Shown here in pieces: positions 13,022 to 21,490 of a stretch of DNA of 40,707 nt. The position numbers were made by a program, and so were the translations under genes. The notes beneath the pieces are model-generated. The model had not been told where the DNA came from. It was given only the letters and a program-made list of their open reading frames with translations, and ran no database searches. This DNA is from an uncultured Anaeromyxobacter sp. (GTDB lineage: Bacteria; Myxococcota; Myxococcia; Myxococcales; Anaeromyxobacteraceae), in the NCBI GenBank assembly GCA_903904005.1, contig CAIVAR010000183.1, positions 1 through 40,707 of the forward strand, written 5' to 3'. Position 1 is the first letter of the stretch. Each line of letters starts with the position of its first letter.

Positions 13022-14527
13022 ATGGACCTTCCGACCCGGATCGAGATTCAACGCGAACTGGCTCGGAGGTCGCTCCTGGACTTCACGCGCTACACCTATC
13101 CGGCCTACCACGCTGGGTGGTTCCACGCCGAAGTGGCGATGAAGCTGGACGCCTTCCTAGACGATGTCGACGCTGGCCGCTCGCCCCGGCTCATGCTCTT
13201 CGCGCCACCACGGCACGGCAAGTCGGAGCTCGTCTCCCGCCGCTTCCCAGCCTTCGCTCTCGGGCGCAACCCCGACCTTTCCATCATCGCCACTTCCTAC
13301 TCGGGAGACCTCTCCAGCAGGAACAACCGGGATGTCCAGCGCGTCATGGACGACTCGGTCTACCAAGAGATCTTCCCGACAACGAGGCTCTACTCCTCGC
13401 ACGTCCGGTCGAGTTCACAAGGGAGCTATCTCCGCAACTCGGACGTGTTCGAGGTCGTAGGCCGGCGAGGCGTCTACCGGTCGGCCGGCGTCTGTGGCGG
13501 CATCACCGGCATGGGCGGGCAGATCCTCATCATCGACGACCCGGTCAAGGACGCCCTGGAAGCCGAATCGTCGACGTACCGGGAGCGCGTCTGGGAGTGG
13601 TATCGCTCCACGTTCTACACGCGCCTCGCCCCCGGTGGCGGCCTGCTCCTGATCATGACTCGCTGGCACGAAGACGACTTGGCCGGCCGGCTTCTCAGCG
13701 CGGAGAAGAGCGGAGGCGACAAGTGGAACGTCGTGAAGTTCCCCGCCGTCGCGGAGGGCGACGAGCTGCACCGAAAAGCCGGCGAGCCCTTGCACGCGGA
13801 ACGCTACCCGCTCTCTGCTCTCAAGAGCATCAAGACGGCAGTAGGATCCCGGGTCTGGTCGAGTCTCTACCAGCAACGCCCCACCGCAGCTGATGGCGCC
13901 ATCTTCAAACGCGACCTCTGGCGCTACTACCGGGCGCCGTCCACCGACCCCGCCGAGATCGTGCGCCTACTCGGCATCACCAGGGTCATCCAATCCTGGG
14001 ACACGGCGTTCAAGGCGAAGGAGGGGAACGACTACAACGCGGGCCTCACGTTCGGGGAAGCCAAGTCGGGCTACTACCTACTCGACTGCGTGAAGCGGCA
14101 GATGGAGTACCCGGAGCTCAAGTCGGTCGCGCAATCTTACGCCGCCAAGTGGTGCCCCCATTCGGTGCTGGTCGAGGACACCGCCGCCGGCCAAAGCCTC
14201 ATCCAAGAGCTCAAGCGCGACACGCGCCTGCCCATCGTCCCGATATCTGTCGACCGAGACAAGGTCTCCCGCGCGCATGCCGTGACCCCCCTCTTGGAGG
14301 CGGGCCGGTTCATGCTCCCCGAGGGAGAGGCGTGGACGTCCGACTTCGTCGACTCGCTGGCGTCGTTCCCGAACGGGCTGCACGACGACGACGTGGACGC
14401 CTTCACCCAGGGCGCCAACTACCTCGTCCGAGGCGGTGGCGGTCTCGGCCTCTGGGAGTTCTACCGGGAGCAGGCCGAGGCTGCGAAGGCCAAGCGGGCA
14501 GGGGAACCTGTCCCCGCCCAGGCATAG
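13022..14527 (+). CDS. terL: Terminase large subunit
   Basis: This is a 501-aa protein. The ATPase domain has Walker A FAPPRHGKSE (60-69), Walker B QILIIDDP (167-174) and a coupling motif near TSYSGDL. The RNase H-like nuclease domain has acidic residues in SWDTAFK (Asp327), VEDTAAG (385-390) and HDDDVDAF (about 454-461). The length is standard. It cuts concatemeric DNA and pumps it through the portal encoded next door. There is no conventional ribosome site before ATG 13022, and it follows the small subunit by three bases, suggesting coupled translation. Confidence 0.95.
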   Translation: MDLPTRIEIQRELARRSLLDFTRYTYPAYHAGWFHAEVAMKLDAFLDDVDAGRSPRLMLFAPPRHGKSELVSRRFPAFALGRNPDLSIIATSYSGDLSSRNNRDVQRVMDDSVYQEIFPTTRLYSSHVRSSSQGSYLRNSDVFEVVGRRGVYRSAGVCGGITGMGGQILIIDDPVKDALEAESSTYRERVWEWYRSTFYTRLAPGGGLLLIMTRWHEDDLAGRLLSAEKSGGDKWNVVKFPAVAEGDELHRKAGEPLHAERYPLSALKSIKTAVGSRVWSSLYQQRPTAADGAIFKRDLWRYYRAPSTDPAEIVRLLGITRVIQSWDTAFKAKEGNDYNAGLTFGEAKSGYYLLDCVKRQMEYPELKSVAQSYAAKWCPHSVLVEDTAAGQSLIQELKRDTRLPIVPISVDRDKVSRAHAVTPLLEAGRFMLPEGEAWTSDFVDSLASFPNGLHDDDVDAFTQGANYLVRGGGGLGLWEFYREQAEAAKAKRAGEPVPAQA

Positions 14528-14538
14528 GCTACCGCCCG

Positions 14539-16320
14539 ATGGCGTCCCCGAACCCGAACGGCGCGAAGGCCACCTCCCTCGCAGAGCGCATCAAGAACGG
14601 TCTCCGCTACGCCTTAACGGGCGAGCAGCCGGATGGCTGGTTCGGCCCGGGACAGCAGCTGCCTCCCGTCGCCCCCGAGGAAGTCGCTGGCCGGCAGTAC
14701 GACTATCCCTTCGCCTACAACGTCTCGCCCCGTCCCAGGTCGGAGACCGGCGAGAACTCGATCACGTTCGACACCCTGCGCCGTCTGGCCGACCCGACGC
14801 TGGGCGGCTTCGACCTCCTGCGGCTCGTCATCGAGACCCGCAAGGACCAGATGGCGGCGCAGAAGTGGGACATTCAGCCGCGCGAGCACATCCTCAAGGC
14901 GGCGAAGAAGAAGGCTGCTGCGAAGATCCAGGCCGACGCCAAGGCGAAGGCGAAGGCCAAGCCCAACCCGTTCGGCAAGCCCCAGGAGCCGTCTGAGGAC
15001 GAGCCCGAGGCCGAGCCGGTAGCGGCGAAGCGGTTCAAGCCTGCGGCGCCTCCGGTGGAGTCAGAGGGCGAGGACGGCGGGGAGGCCCCGCAGGACCCCG
15101 AGGCGCTCGACCCCGAGGAGCAGGACCCCAACGCCGAGCCCCAGGAGCAGACCTCCGAACTCGATGCCTGGGACGCCAAGGCGCAGAAGATTCGCGACCG
15201 CTTGCGCCGTCCCGATGGGCACAACACCTTCCGCTCCTGGCAGCGGATGCTCATCGAAGACCTGCTCGTCATCGACGCGCCGACGCTCTACATCCGGCCC
15301 ACGGGCGGGGACGCCCTGGTCGAAGTCATCGACGGCGCGACGATCAAGCCGCTGCTCGCCGCCGATGGCCGCCCGCCACTCGAAGGCCCGACCTACAGCC
15401 AGAACCTCAAGGGCCTCCCAGCGGTCGAGTACACGGCGCAGGAGCTTCTCTACCTCCCGCGCAACCGCCGCTCGAATCGTGTCTACGGGATGAGCCCGGT
15501 CGAGCAGATCGTCTCGACGATCAACATCGCGCTTCGCCGGCAGCTGTCGCAGCTGGAATACTACACGGCCGGTTCTGTGCCCGACATGATTCTGGGCGTC
15601 CCCGAGACGTGGACCCCCGACCAGATCAAGTCGTTCCAGTCGTGGTGGGATGCGATGCTCTCGGGCGACACCGCCGAGCGCCGACGCGCCAAGTTCGTTC
15701 CCGGCGGGACCGTTCCGTACCCGACGAAGGAAGCGCAGATCAAGGACGAGTGGGACGAGTGGCTCGCCAAGCTCGTCTGCTTCGCCTTCTCCATCTCGCC
15801 CCAGGCGCTCGCCCAGCAGATGAACCGCGCGACCGCAGAGACGGCGAAGGAAGACGCGGCCGAGACCGGGCTGGAGCCCGTCAAGCTCTGGTGGAAAGAC
15901 GTGATGGACGATGTCCTCTCGACAGCGTTCAGCGAGCCGGACTTGGAGTTCGTCTACAGGGACGAAGAGATTGTCGATGCGAGAACGAAGGCCGAGGTCT
16001 GGGCAATCGCGACGGCTGGTCAGGCGTGGGCGCTCCCGTCCGAGGCGCGTGAGGACTACGGGATGCCGCCGCAGCCTCAACTCGACGAGGCAGCGTTGGC
16101 GCCGCCGCCTCCCCCGATGATGCCGTTCGGTGGAGGCAAGCCGTTCGGTGGCAAGCCGGGTGAGAAGCAGGACGAGAAGGCACCACCGCAAGCCGGGAAG
16201 GAGGGCGCGGAGGCAGACCAGGGCGCGGAGCAGTTCGCCGCCAAGGTCGCTTCTGCGCTGCTTCGACATCCGAAAGCGTCGGCGCCCGCGACGAAACGCG
16301 CGAAGGATCGATCTCGCTGA
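14539..16320 (+). CDS. Portal protein with large charged insertion
   Basis: This is a 593-aa HK97/SPP1-type portal. Conserved stretches include FDLLRLVIETRKDQMAAQKW (91-110), DLLVIDAPTLYIR, RSNRVYGMSPVEQI and the C-terminal LVCFAFSISPQALAQQMNRAT. Residues about 117-208 form a Lys/Ala then Asp/Glu/Pro-rich low-complexity insertion (AKAKAKAK, EPSEDEPEAEP, DPEEQDPNAEP) between two conserved parts. The C-terminus is another Pro/Gly/Lys-rich tail. The protein forms the dodecameric vertex for DNA entry. The next gene begins inside its 3' end. Confidence 0.92.
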   Translation: MASPNPNGAKATSLAERIKNGLRYALTGEQPDGWFGPGQQLPPVAPEEVAGRQYDYPFAYNVSPRPRSETGENSITFDTLRRLADPTLGGFDLLRLVIETRKDQMAAQKWDIQPREHILKAAKKKAAAKIQADAKAKAKAKPNPFGKPQEPSEDEPEAEPVAAKRFKPAAPPVESEGEDGGEAPQDPEALDPEEQDPNAEPQEQTSELDAWDAKAQKIRDRLRRPDGHNTFRSWQRMLIEDLLVIDAPTLYIRPTGGDALVEVIDGATIKPLLAADGRPPLEGPTYSQNLKGLPAVEYTAQELLYLPRNRRSNRVYGMSPVEQIVSTINIALRRQLSQLEYYTAGSVPDMILGVPETWTPDQIKSFQSWWDAMLSGDTAERRRAKFVPGGTVPYPTKEAQIKDEWDEWLAKLVCFAFSISPQALAQQMNRATAETAKEDAAETGLEPVKLWWKDVMDDVLSTAFSEPDLEFVYRDEEIVDARTKAEVWAIATAGQAWALPSEAREDYGMPPQPQLDEAALAPPPPPMMPFGGGKPFGGKPGEKQDEKAPPQAGKEGAEADQGAEQFAAKVASALLRHPKASAPATKRAKDRSR

Positions 16321-17020
16321 GAAGCGGCTACAGGCGATCGTCCTCCCCGAGCTTCGCAAGGCTGCGAAGAAGGTCGCCGCGAAGGCTCGCGGTCTCGCGC
16401 GCAAGGTTACCAAGGCGTCTCTATCCGAAGCTGAGATTGACGCCCTGGTCGCGTCGGTCCCGGCGCTGACGAAGGCTGCCGAGAAGGCGCTGCGTGACCA
16501 GCTGCGGGGCATCGCCTACCAGGGCGCGCAGGAGGCGATGGACATCCTCCCGCTCTCCGATGCCGACTATGACCGCATTCTAAACGTCGTTCACGAACGG
16601 GCAGCAGCGTGGGCCGAGGAGCACGGCGCAGGGCTAATCCGAGGCGTGAACGAGACGACCCGTGAGGGTGTGCGGGAAGCGACAGCGTCGGCCATTCGAG
16701 AAGGCATCACGATGGACGACCTAGCCGACCGGCTCGACGAAGCGTGGGTGTTCGGTGAGGACCGCGCGCTGATGATTGCCAGGACCGAGACGTGTTTCGC
16801 CCAGGTTGCAGGGACGATCCAGAGCTACGAGGAAGCGGGGATTCAGCAGAAGGAGTGGCTGATGGCCGACTCCTTGCCCTGTACGGATTGTGAGGAACTG
16901 AACGGCGAGATCGTGGGCATCGACGAGCAGTTCAGCAACGGCCTGGACGGCCCCCCCGACCACCCGAATTGCCGATGCGACGTTCTGCCCGTCATCCCCG
17001 AACCCGACGCGCAAGAGTAG
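16130..17020 (+). CDS. MuF-like minor head protein, start uncertain
   Basis: The clear homology begins at IDLAEKRLQAIVLPELRKAA (from 16307). It continues through a helical domain to the C-terminal MuF signature FGEDRALMIARTETCFAQ, LMADSLPCTDCEELNGE, DHPNCRCDVLPV. MuF proteins are minor capsid proteins attached near the portal. No ATG or GTG occurs between 16160 and 16307, so a normal start forces a 160-190-base overlap with the portal and an N-terminus made only of Arg/Ser-rich sequence, which looks like a portal shadow. A rare start codon or a +1 shift from the portal frame near 16303-16310 are alternatives. The listed start is the first ATG of the frame. Confidence 0.72.
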   Translation: MEASRSVASRVRSRTRRHHRKPGRRARRQTRARSSSPPRSLLRCFDIRKRRRPRRNARRIDLAEKRLQAIVLPELRKAAKKVAAKARGLARKVTKASLSEAEIDALVASVPALTKAAEKALRDQLRGIAYQGAQEAMDILPLSDADYDRILNVVHERAAAWAEEHGAGLIRGVNETTREGVREATASAIREGITMDDLADRLDEAWVFGEDRALMIARTETCFAQVAGTIQSYEEAGIQQKEWLMADSLPCTDCEELNGEIVGIDEQFSNGLDGPPDHPNCRCDVLPVIPEPDAQE

Positions 17021-17032
17021 CTCGCGGGGAAC

Positions 17033-18118
17033 ATGTCCACGGACGGGCCTACCGTCTGCCCCGTGACCAAGATTCGCCTCTACGGCCAGATCGAGAAGGT
17101 CGAGGAGCAGAGCGACGGGACGCTTGTCGTCCACGGAATCGCCTCCACCGAATCCCGCGATGCAGACGGGGAGATCGTGCGAGCCAGCGCGATGCGTGCC
17201 GCGCTCCCCGACTATCTCAAGTTCGGCGCCATCCGCGAGATGCACCAGCCGATGGCGGCAGGCACCGCGCTCGGCGCCGAAGTCGGCGTCGATGGCGTGA
17301 CCCGCCTCCAGGCCCACGTCGTCGATCCCGTGGCGTGCCTCAAGGTCAAGACGGGCACCTACAAGGGATTCAGCATCGGTGGGCGCGTGCTCCCGAGCGG
17401 CAGGAACAAGTCCGACCCGAAGGTCATCGAGATCATCTCGCTCACCGAGATCAGCTTGGTGGACCGCCCCGCAAACCCAGACGCCGTCTTCCAGCTGGTG
17501 AAGCTGGAGCAGGAGGAACCCGAGATGATGACCGTGACCGAAGCGCCCGTGCAGGGCGAGTACACCGCAACCGTCCCCGCCCAGGTGACCGAGGCTCCCG
17601 TCCAGGTGCAGGCCGAGCCGGTCGAGAAGGCTGGCCGTCGGTTCTCGGGAGCGACGAAGGCGATGCTCAAGGCCGCGCACGAAGCGGTTCGCGTCTGCGA
17701 GAAGGCGCTCTCCGACCTGGGTTACGACGCCGAGGAGGAGGAGCCCGAGGGAGACGAGGGCAAGGACCCGGCCGTCAAGCCCGATGGCGACGGCGACGAG
17801 CAGCAGGTGAAGATGGCCGATCAGCCCAAGGGCGAGGACGCCGTGCTCAAGGCTCACAACGCGCAGGTCGCCGCAGAGTCCCTTCTCTCCAAGGCGGAAG
17901 GACTCCTCAAGGCGCTGACCGTCGAGCGGGACGCCCTGGCGAAGAAGCTCAAGGACGCCGAGTCGCGTCTGGCCGTGAAGGGCGCGCTCCGGGCGATGCC
18001 GGTCGAGAAGGCCCAGGACGCGGGAGTCCCGGAGGTTGTCGAGCCCGAGCCCAAGACCGCACTGGACGAGATTCGCAAGTCACACCGCAACCCCATCCGA
18101 GTCCTCTCCCGAGGCTAG
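17033..18118 (+). CDS. Prohead protease fused to scaffold-like region
   Basis: This is a 361-aa protein. The N-terminal half is a U35/XkdF-type prohead protease: VVHGIASTESRDADGEIV (33-50), His71 in REMHQP, Ser114 in YKGFSIGGRVL and the C-terminal ITEISLVDRPANPDA-like strand (about 136-151). From residue 170 on it is a charged, coiled-coil region rich in Glu/Lys/Ala, as expected of a scaffolding domain removed during maturation. It precedes the major capsid gene as in HK97-type phages. GTG 17063 is a possible alternative start (MTKIRLYGQ). Confidence 0.85.
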   Translation: MSTDGPTVCPVTKIRLYGQIEKVEEQSDGTLVVHGIASTESRDADGEIVRASAMRAALPDYLKFGAIREMHQPMAAGTALGAEVGVDGVTRLQAHVVDPVACLKVKTGTYKGFSIGGRVLPSGRNKSDPKVIEIISLTEISLVDRPANPDAVFQLVKLEQEEPEMMTVTEAPVQGEYTATVPAQVTEAPVQVQAEPVEKAGRRFSGATKAMLKAAHEAVRVCEKALSDLGYDAEEEEPEGDEGKDPAVKPDGDGDEQQVKMADQPKGEDAVLKAHNAQVAAESLLSKAEGLLKALTVERDALAKKLKDAESRLAVKGALRAMPVEKAQDAGVPEVVEPEPKTALDEIRKSHRNPIRVLSRG

Positions 18119-18158
18119 CCGCCCGGGTTCACGCAGCGCACACGAAGGAGAAAGCACC

Positions 18159-19646
18159 ATGTCGAACGTCAACGAGACGCTGGACCTCGTCAGGGCGGCT
18201 CAGTCGCAGCCCATCACGCCCCCGGACTCCATCACCAAGTCGTTCTCGCAGTCCACCGGGCTGGTGGCCTACGACCTCGCGGCCCCGGCGATGAAGCTCG
18301 TCCCGGTCATCACCCCGCTCCGCAACATGACGCCCCGGGTCATCTCCACGGCTGGCGACACCGCCACCCGCTGGAAGATCATCACCGCGCTGAACAGCAC
18401 GAACATCCACGCGGGCGTCAGCGAAGGCAACCGAGGCGCCGCGATCACCGACGTGGTGGCGAGCAAGTCGGCCACCTACGCCGGAATCGGCCTGGAGAAC
18501 TTCGTCACGTTCGAGGCCGACTACGCCGCTTCGTCGTTCGACGACGCCAAGGCCCGCGCGGTCGAGTCCCTCCTGTTCGCCGGCATCCTCAAGGAGGAGG
18601 AGTACCTGTACGGCGGCAACAGCAGCCTCGCGCTCGGCACCACGCCGACCCCGACCGTTGCCAAGGTGGCCGGTGGCGCCATCAGCGCAGCGACCTACAA
18701 GGTCATCTGCGTGGCGCTCTCCTACGATGCCTACAAGCGCGCGTCCGTCAGCGCGACCGGTGTCGTCGCCTCGATCAGCCGGACCAACACCGACTCGTCC
18801 AGTGACACCATCCCGGGTGGCGCGGCCAAGCAGTCGGCTGCCTCGGCCGACGTGACGACCGAGACGACCAACCTCGCCATCAGCGGCTACGTCACCGCCG
18901 TTCGCGGCGCGGTCGCCTACGCGTGGTACCTCGGTGTGGCCGGCGGCGAGAAACTCGCAGCCATCACCACCACCAACTCGGTGCTCCTCCTCGCGCTTCC
19001 TGCCGCTGGCAATCAGGCGGCGTCGGCTCTCCCCGATGCGGACAACTCCGCGCAGGGTGCCTACGCCTTCGACGGCTTCCTGACCGGCGCCCTGACGGCG
19101 GCGAACGGCGGGTACTACGCCGCGATGGCGAACGGGACGCTCGGCACCGGCACCGGTCTCAGCGCCTCGACCAAGGGCGGCATCACCGAGATCGACACCG
19201 CGCTCGCGTGGTACTGGGACACCCTCAAGCTCCAGCCGACGCACATCGTGATGCACCGCCAGGAGCTCAACAACATCAGCAACAAGATCCTGGCGACCTC
19301 GCCCAACTCGTTCCGGTTCAACGCCCCTGCGGGCGCGGCCGGGCAGACGAGCGTGGTCGGCGGCGCGCGAGTGTCCTCCTACGCCTCGCACGTCGATGGC
19401 TCGGAGATCCCCTTCGTCCTCCACCCGAACGCGGTCCCCGGGGTCATCATGTTCCTGACCCAGCGCGCGCCCTACGCGCTGAACAACGTCGGGAACCTCT
19501 TCCAGCTGAAGTGCCGCCGTGACTGGTACCAGCTGGAGTGGCCGCTCCGTACCCGCAAGTACGAGTTCGGCGTCTACGCCGACGAGGTCTTCCAGCACTT
19601 CTTCCCGACCTCGCTGGGCGCCATCACCAACATCGGGAACGCCTAG
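18159..19646 (+). CDS. Major capsid protein with insertion domain
   Basis: This is a 495-aa HK97-fold capsid protein with an excellent ribosome site (GAAGGAG). It starts MSNVNETLDLVRAAQ and has typical capsid stretches LRNMTPRVISTAGDTATRW, FEADYAASSFDD and, near the end, LFQLKCRRDWYQLEWPLRTR. Residues about 162-282 look like an inserted beta-sandwich domain (AATYKVICVALSYDAYKRAS, VRGAVAYAWYLGVAGGEKL, TTTNSVLL), similar to the Ig-like/insertion domains that decorate some phage capsids. The N-terminus may be scaffold-free, with the delta domain supplied by the upstream fusion protein. Confidence 0.9.
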   Translation: MSNVNETLDLVRAAQSQPITPPDSITKSFSQSTGLVAYDLAAPAMKLVPVITPLRNMTPRVISTAGDTATRWKIITALNSTNIHAGVSEGNRGAAITDVVASKSATYAGIGLENFVTFEADYAASSFDDAKARAVESLLFAGILKEEEYLYGGNSSLALGTTPTPTVAKVAGGAISAATYKVICVALSYDAYKRASVSATGVVASISRTNTDSSSDTIPGGAAKQSAASADVTTETTNLAISGYVTAVRGAVAYAWYLGVAGGEKLAAITTTNSVLLLALPAAGNQAASALPDADNSAQGAYAFDGFLTGALTAANGGYYAAMANGTLGTGTGLSASTKGGITEIDTALAWYWDTLKLQPTHIVMHRQELNNISNKILATSPNSFRFNAPAGAAGQTSVVGGARVSSYASHVDGSEIPFVLHPNAVPGVIMFLTQRAPYALNNVGNLFQLKCRRDWYQLEWPLRTRKYEFGVYADEVFQHFFPTSLGAITNIGNA

Positions 19647-19655
19647 CACCCTGCT

Positions 19656-19712
19656 GGGCGGCTCGGGGTCAGCGGCTCCTTCTCCCCGCTGGCTCCGCTC
19701 CCCGAGCCGCCC
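19656..19712 (+). terminator. Very strong hairpin after the capsid gene
   Basis: Arms 19656-19668 and 19700-19712 are perfectly complementary for 13 base pairs, and an inner AGCGG (19671-19675) can pair with CCGCT (19695-19699 or 19686-19690). No U-run follows, so it is not a classic intrinsic terminator. It could attenuate transcription into the connector genes or protect the 3' end of an abundant capsid message. Confidence 0.65.
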
Positions 19713-19730
19713 CGGCAACTTGGAGCCCTC

Positions 19731-19901
19731 ATGGACACCGTCCCTCTCTACGGAGACATCGGAGACCTCAGCCTCGAAGGCGTGCTCGTCAAGCGCGCTC
19801 TCGACGGGGCCTTCCTCGTTCCCAAGGAGAGGGCCGAGGAGGTCGCTGCCTTCTTCGCTCTGTCCACCACCCCGCCGAAGAAGCCGGGGAAGCGGGGCTA
19901 G
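19731..19901 (+). CDS. Small head protein, 56 aa
   Basis: ATG 19731 follows TTGGAG, and the frame ends at TAG 19899-19901, four bases before the connector GTG. The peptide begins MDTVPLYGDIGDLSLEGVLV, then AFLVPKERAEEVAAFFAL and a basic tail PPKKPGKRG. It fills the usual spot of a tiny protein between capsid and connector genes. No family is named with confidence. Confidence 0.7.
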   Translation: MDTVPLYGDIGDLSLEGVLVKRALDGAFLVPKERAEEVAAFFALSTTPPKKPGKRG

Positions 19902-19904
19902 CCC

Positions 19905-20468
19905 GTGGCCGCTGGTGACCTCACCGACATCGAGACCGTGCGCCGGTTCCTGGGCCTCAAGACCCTGGACGATGACGGCCTGATTCAGTCCCTCGTCACA
20001 GCGGCAAGCGGGTACGTCAACACCTACGTCAGCCGCGCCATCTCGCCCACGTCGTTCGTGGACGTGTTCAACGGCGCTCCGAACGGCAAGGTGTTCCTCG
20101 CCAACCGTCCGGTCATCTCGGTGACGTCCGTGTCGTATCTGGGCGTGACCATCCCCGTCGCGCTCCCCGGCGCAACAGATGCGGGCTATCTGCTCGATAC
20201 GTCGATGGGGCTCATCCAGTTCCGGGGTCTCTCGCTCTACAAGTCCATCGGCGGGCTGGTCGTCACCTACACCGCAGGGTGGGCGTCTACCCCGACCGAG
20301 CTTGCCCAGGCCGTCGTCGAGATGGTCGCGTTTCGCATGAAGGAGCGCGGGCACTGGGGGCAGGACTCGGCATCGAACGCTGGGCAGTCGGTCTCGTTCA
20401 CGCAGGAAGACATCCCGCGAGCGGCGAGGACGATGCTCGACCAGTACAAGCGGGTCGTGCCGGTATGA
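19905..20468 (+). CDS. Head-tail connector protein (gp6-like)
   Basis: This is a 187-aa protein from GTG 19905. It begins with helices (DIETVRRFLGLKTLDDDGLI) and VTAASGYVNTYVSRAI, followed by a beta-rich body (RPVISVTSVSYLGVTI) and a C-terminal helix (ELAQAVVEMVAFRMKERG). This is the standard layout of the HK97 gp6/SPP1 gp15 adaptor family that binds below the portal. The stop overlaps the next ATG. Confidence 0.82.
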   Translation: MAAGDLTDIETVRRFLGLKTLDDDGLIQSLVTAASGYVNTYVSRAISPTSFVDVFNGAPNGKVFLANRPVISVTSVSYLGVTIPVALPGATDAGYLLDTSMGLIQFRGLSLYKSIGGLVVTYTAGWASTPTELAQAVVEMVAFRMKERGHWGQDSASNAGQSVSFTQEDIPRAARTMLDQYKRVVPV

Positions 20469-21007
20469 TTACCGGGACCGTCATCGGCTCCGAGATCGTC
20501 GTCGCCAACTTCCATGGCGCGAGTGCTCGGGTGCGCGAGGCGATGAAGACCTCGGTCGGGGTAGCCGCAGCGATCGTCCGACGCAGGGCCAGAGATCATT
20601 ATCTGAACGGGGCCGCGCTACATGTCCGCTCGGGCAACCTGGGTCGGTCTGTCGTCATCGACGGCCCCCAGGTATCGGGCAACGAGATCACGGCAACGGT
20701 CGGGACGAACTCGGTCTATGGGAAGTTCTGGGAGCGAGGCTTCAGCGGCGAGGTCAAGGTCCGGGGGCACATCCGCAAGGTCAAGACGAGGGACACGACC
20801 GGGATCGTCAAGATCAGGGCACTCAAGACCCGGACGAACATCAAGTGGGGCACGACCTCCGAGGGCGTTGGGTTCGTCAAGGCGCACAAGTACCAGCTGA
20901 ACGTGCAGCCCAGACCGTTCCTGGCGCCCGCCCTGGCCGATAGCCGCGAGGCCGTGCGGCTGACCATCCTCCAGGGCCTGACCCGGGCGTTCGCGGGAGG
21001 GCGCTAG
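20465..21007 (+). CDS. HK97 gp10-like neck/tail completion protein
   Basis: This is a 180-aa protein, ATG 20465 overlapping the connector stop. It shows the gp10 pattern: an N-terminal helix followed by HVRSGNLGRSVVID, a strand VGTNSVYGKFWERGFSG, a basic insert (VRGHIRKVKTRDTTGIVKIR) and the C-terminal PRPFLAPALADSREAV. The family forms part of the head-tail joint. The basic insert is longer than in the shortest members. Confidence 0.8.
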   Translation: MITGTVIGSEIVVANFHGASARVREAMKTSVGVAAAIVRRRARDHYLNGAALHVRSGNLGRSVVIDGPQVSGNEITATVGTNSVYGKFWERGFSGEVKVRGHIRKVKTRDTTGIVKIRALKTRTNIKWGTTSEGVGFVKAHKYQLNVQPRPFLAPALADSREAVRLTILQGLTRAFAGGR

Positions 21008-21475
21008 ATGGCACTCGACCGCGAGGCCATCATGTCCGCGCTCTACGAGCGCATCGTCGGGGCGTATTCCTGGGTCACCACGGGGCGTCGGCTCCTGCTC
21101 TGGCAGGACTTGGCGGCGAGCGACCAGCCGGCCGTCTTCGTCACCGCAGGCACGCAGTCGGCTGTCTACAGCGACCGAGGCAACCCGGTCATCTGGACGC
21201 TGCGCGCGACAGTGACGGTCTACGCGCGCCATGACGAGCCCCGGGAAGCCCCCGAGGCCGAGATGAACACCCTCATCACGGCGGTCGAGTCTGCGCTGGA
21301 GAAGCGGCCCAACGAGAATGCCGCGCCGCTGGGTGCGCCTGGGGCGGGCTGGAACACGACGCTCGGCGGGCTCGTCTTCTTCGCCCGTGTCGATGGAGAC
21401 GTGGAGACGGACGAAGGCTCACTCGGTGACCAAGCGGTTGCCATCATCCCCGTGGTCATGCTGGCGACGGGATAG
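21008..21475 (+). CDS. Tail terminator-like protein
   Basis: This is a 155-aa protein beginning directly after the upstream stop. It has MSALYERIVGAYSWVTTGRR, DQPAVFVTAGTQ, a strand-rich centre (VIWTLRATVTVYAR) and a C-terminal helix/strand (LVFFARVDGDVETDEG, VAIIPVVML). Length, order and position (between gp10-like and tail tube genes) match phage tail terminator/minor tail U-type proteins, which cap the tail tube and join it to the head. Confidence 0.75.
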   Translation: MALDREAIMSALYERIVGAYSWVTTGRRLLLWQDLAASDQPAVFVTAGTQSAVYSDRGNPVIWTLRATVTVYARHDEPREAPEAEMNTLITAVESALEKRPNENAAPLGAPGAGWNTTLGGLVFFARVDGDVETDEGSLGDQAVAIIPVVMLATG

Positions 21476-21490
21476 CGAAGGAGAAAGACC

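Noticed and set aside
15061-16512. 483-aa minus-strand frame opposite the portal
   Set aside because: Arg/Leu-rich shadow composition; the portal on the plus strand has clear family motifs.
16721-17857. 378-aa minus-strand frame opposite the MuF/protease genes
   Set aside because: His/Leu/Gly/Asp shadow composition and no family features; the plus-strand genes explain the region.
18129-20354. 741-aa open frame on the minus strand opposite the capsid gene
   Set aside because: It is an Arg/Gly/Asp/Val-rich shadow of high-GC coding DNA, opposite well-supported head genes and without a ribosome site.
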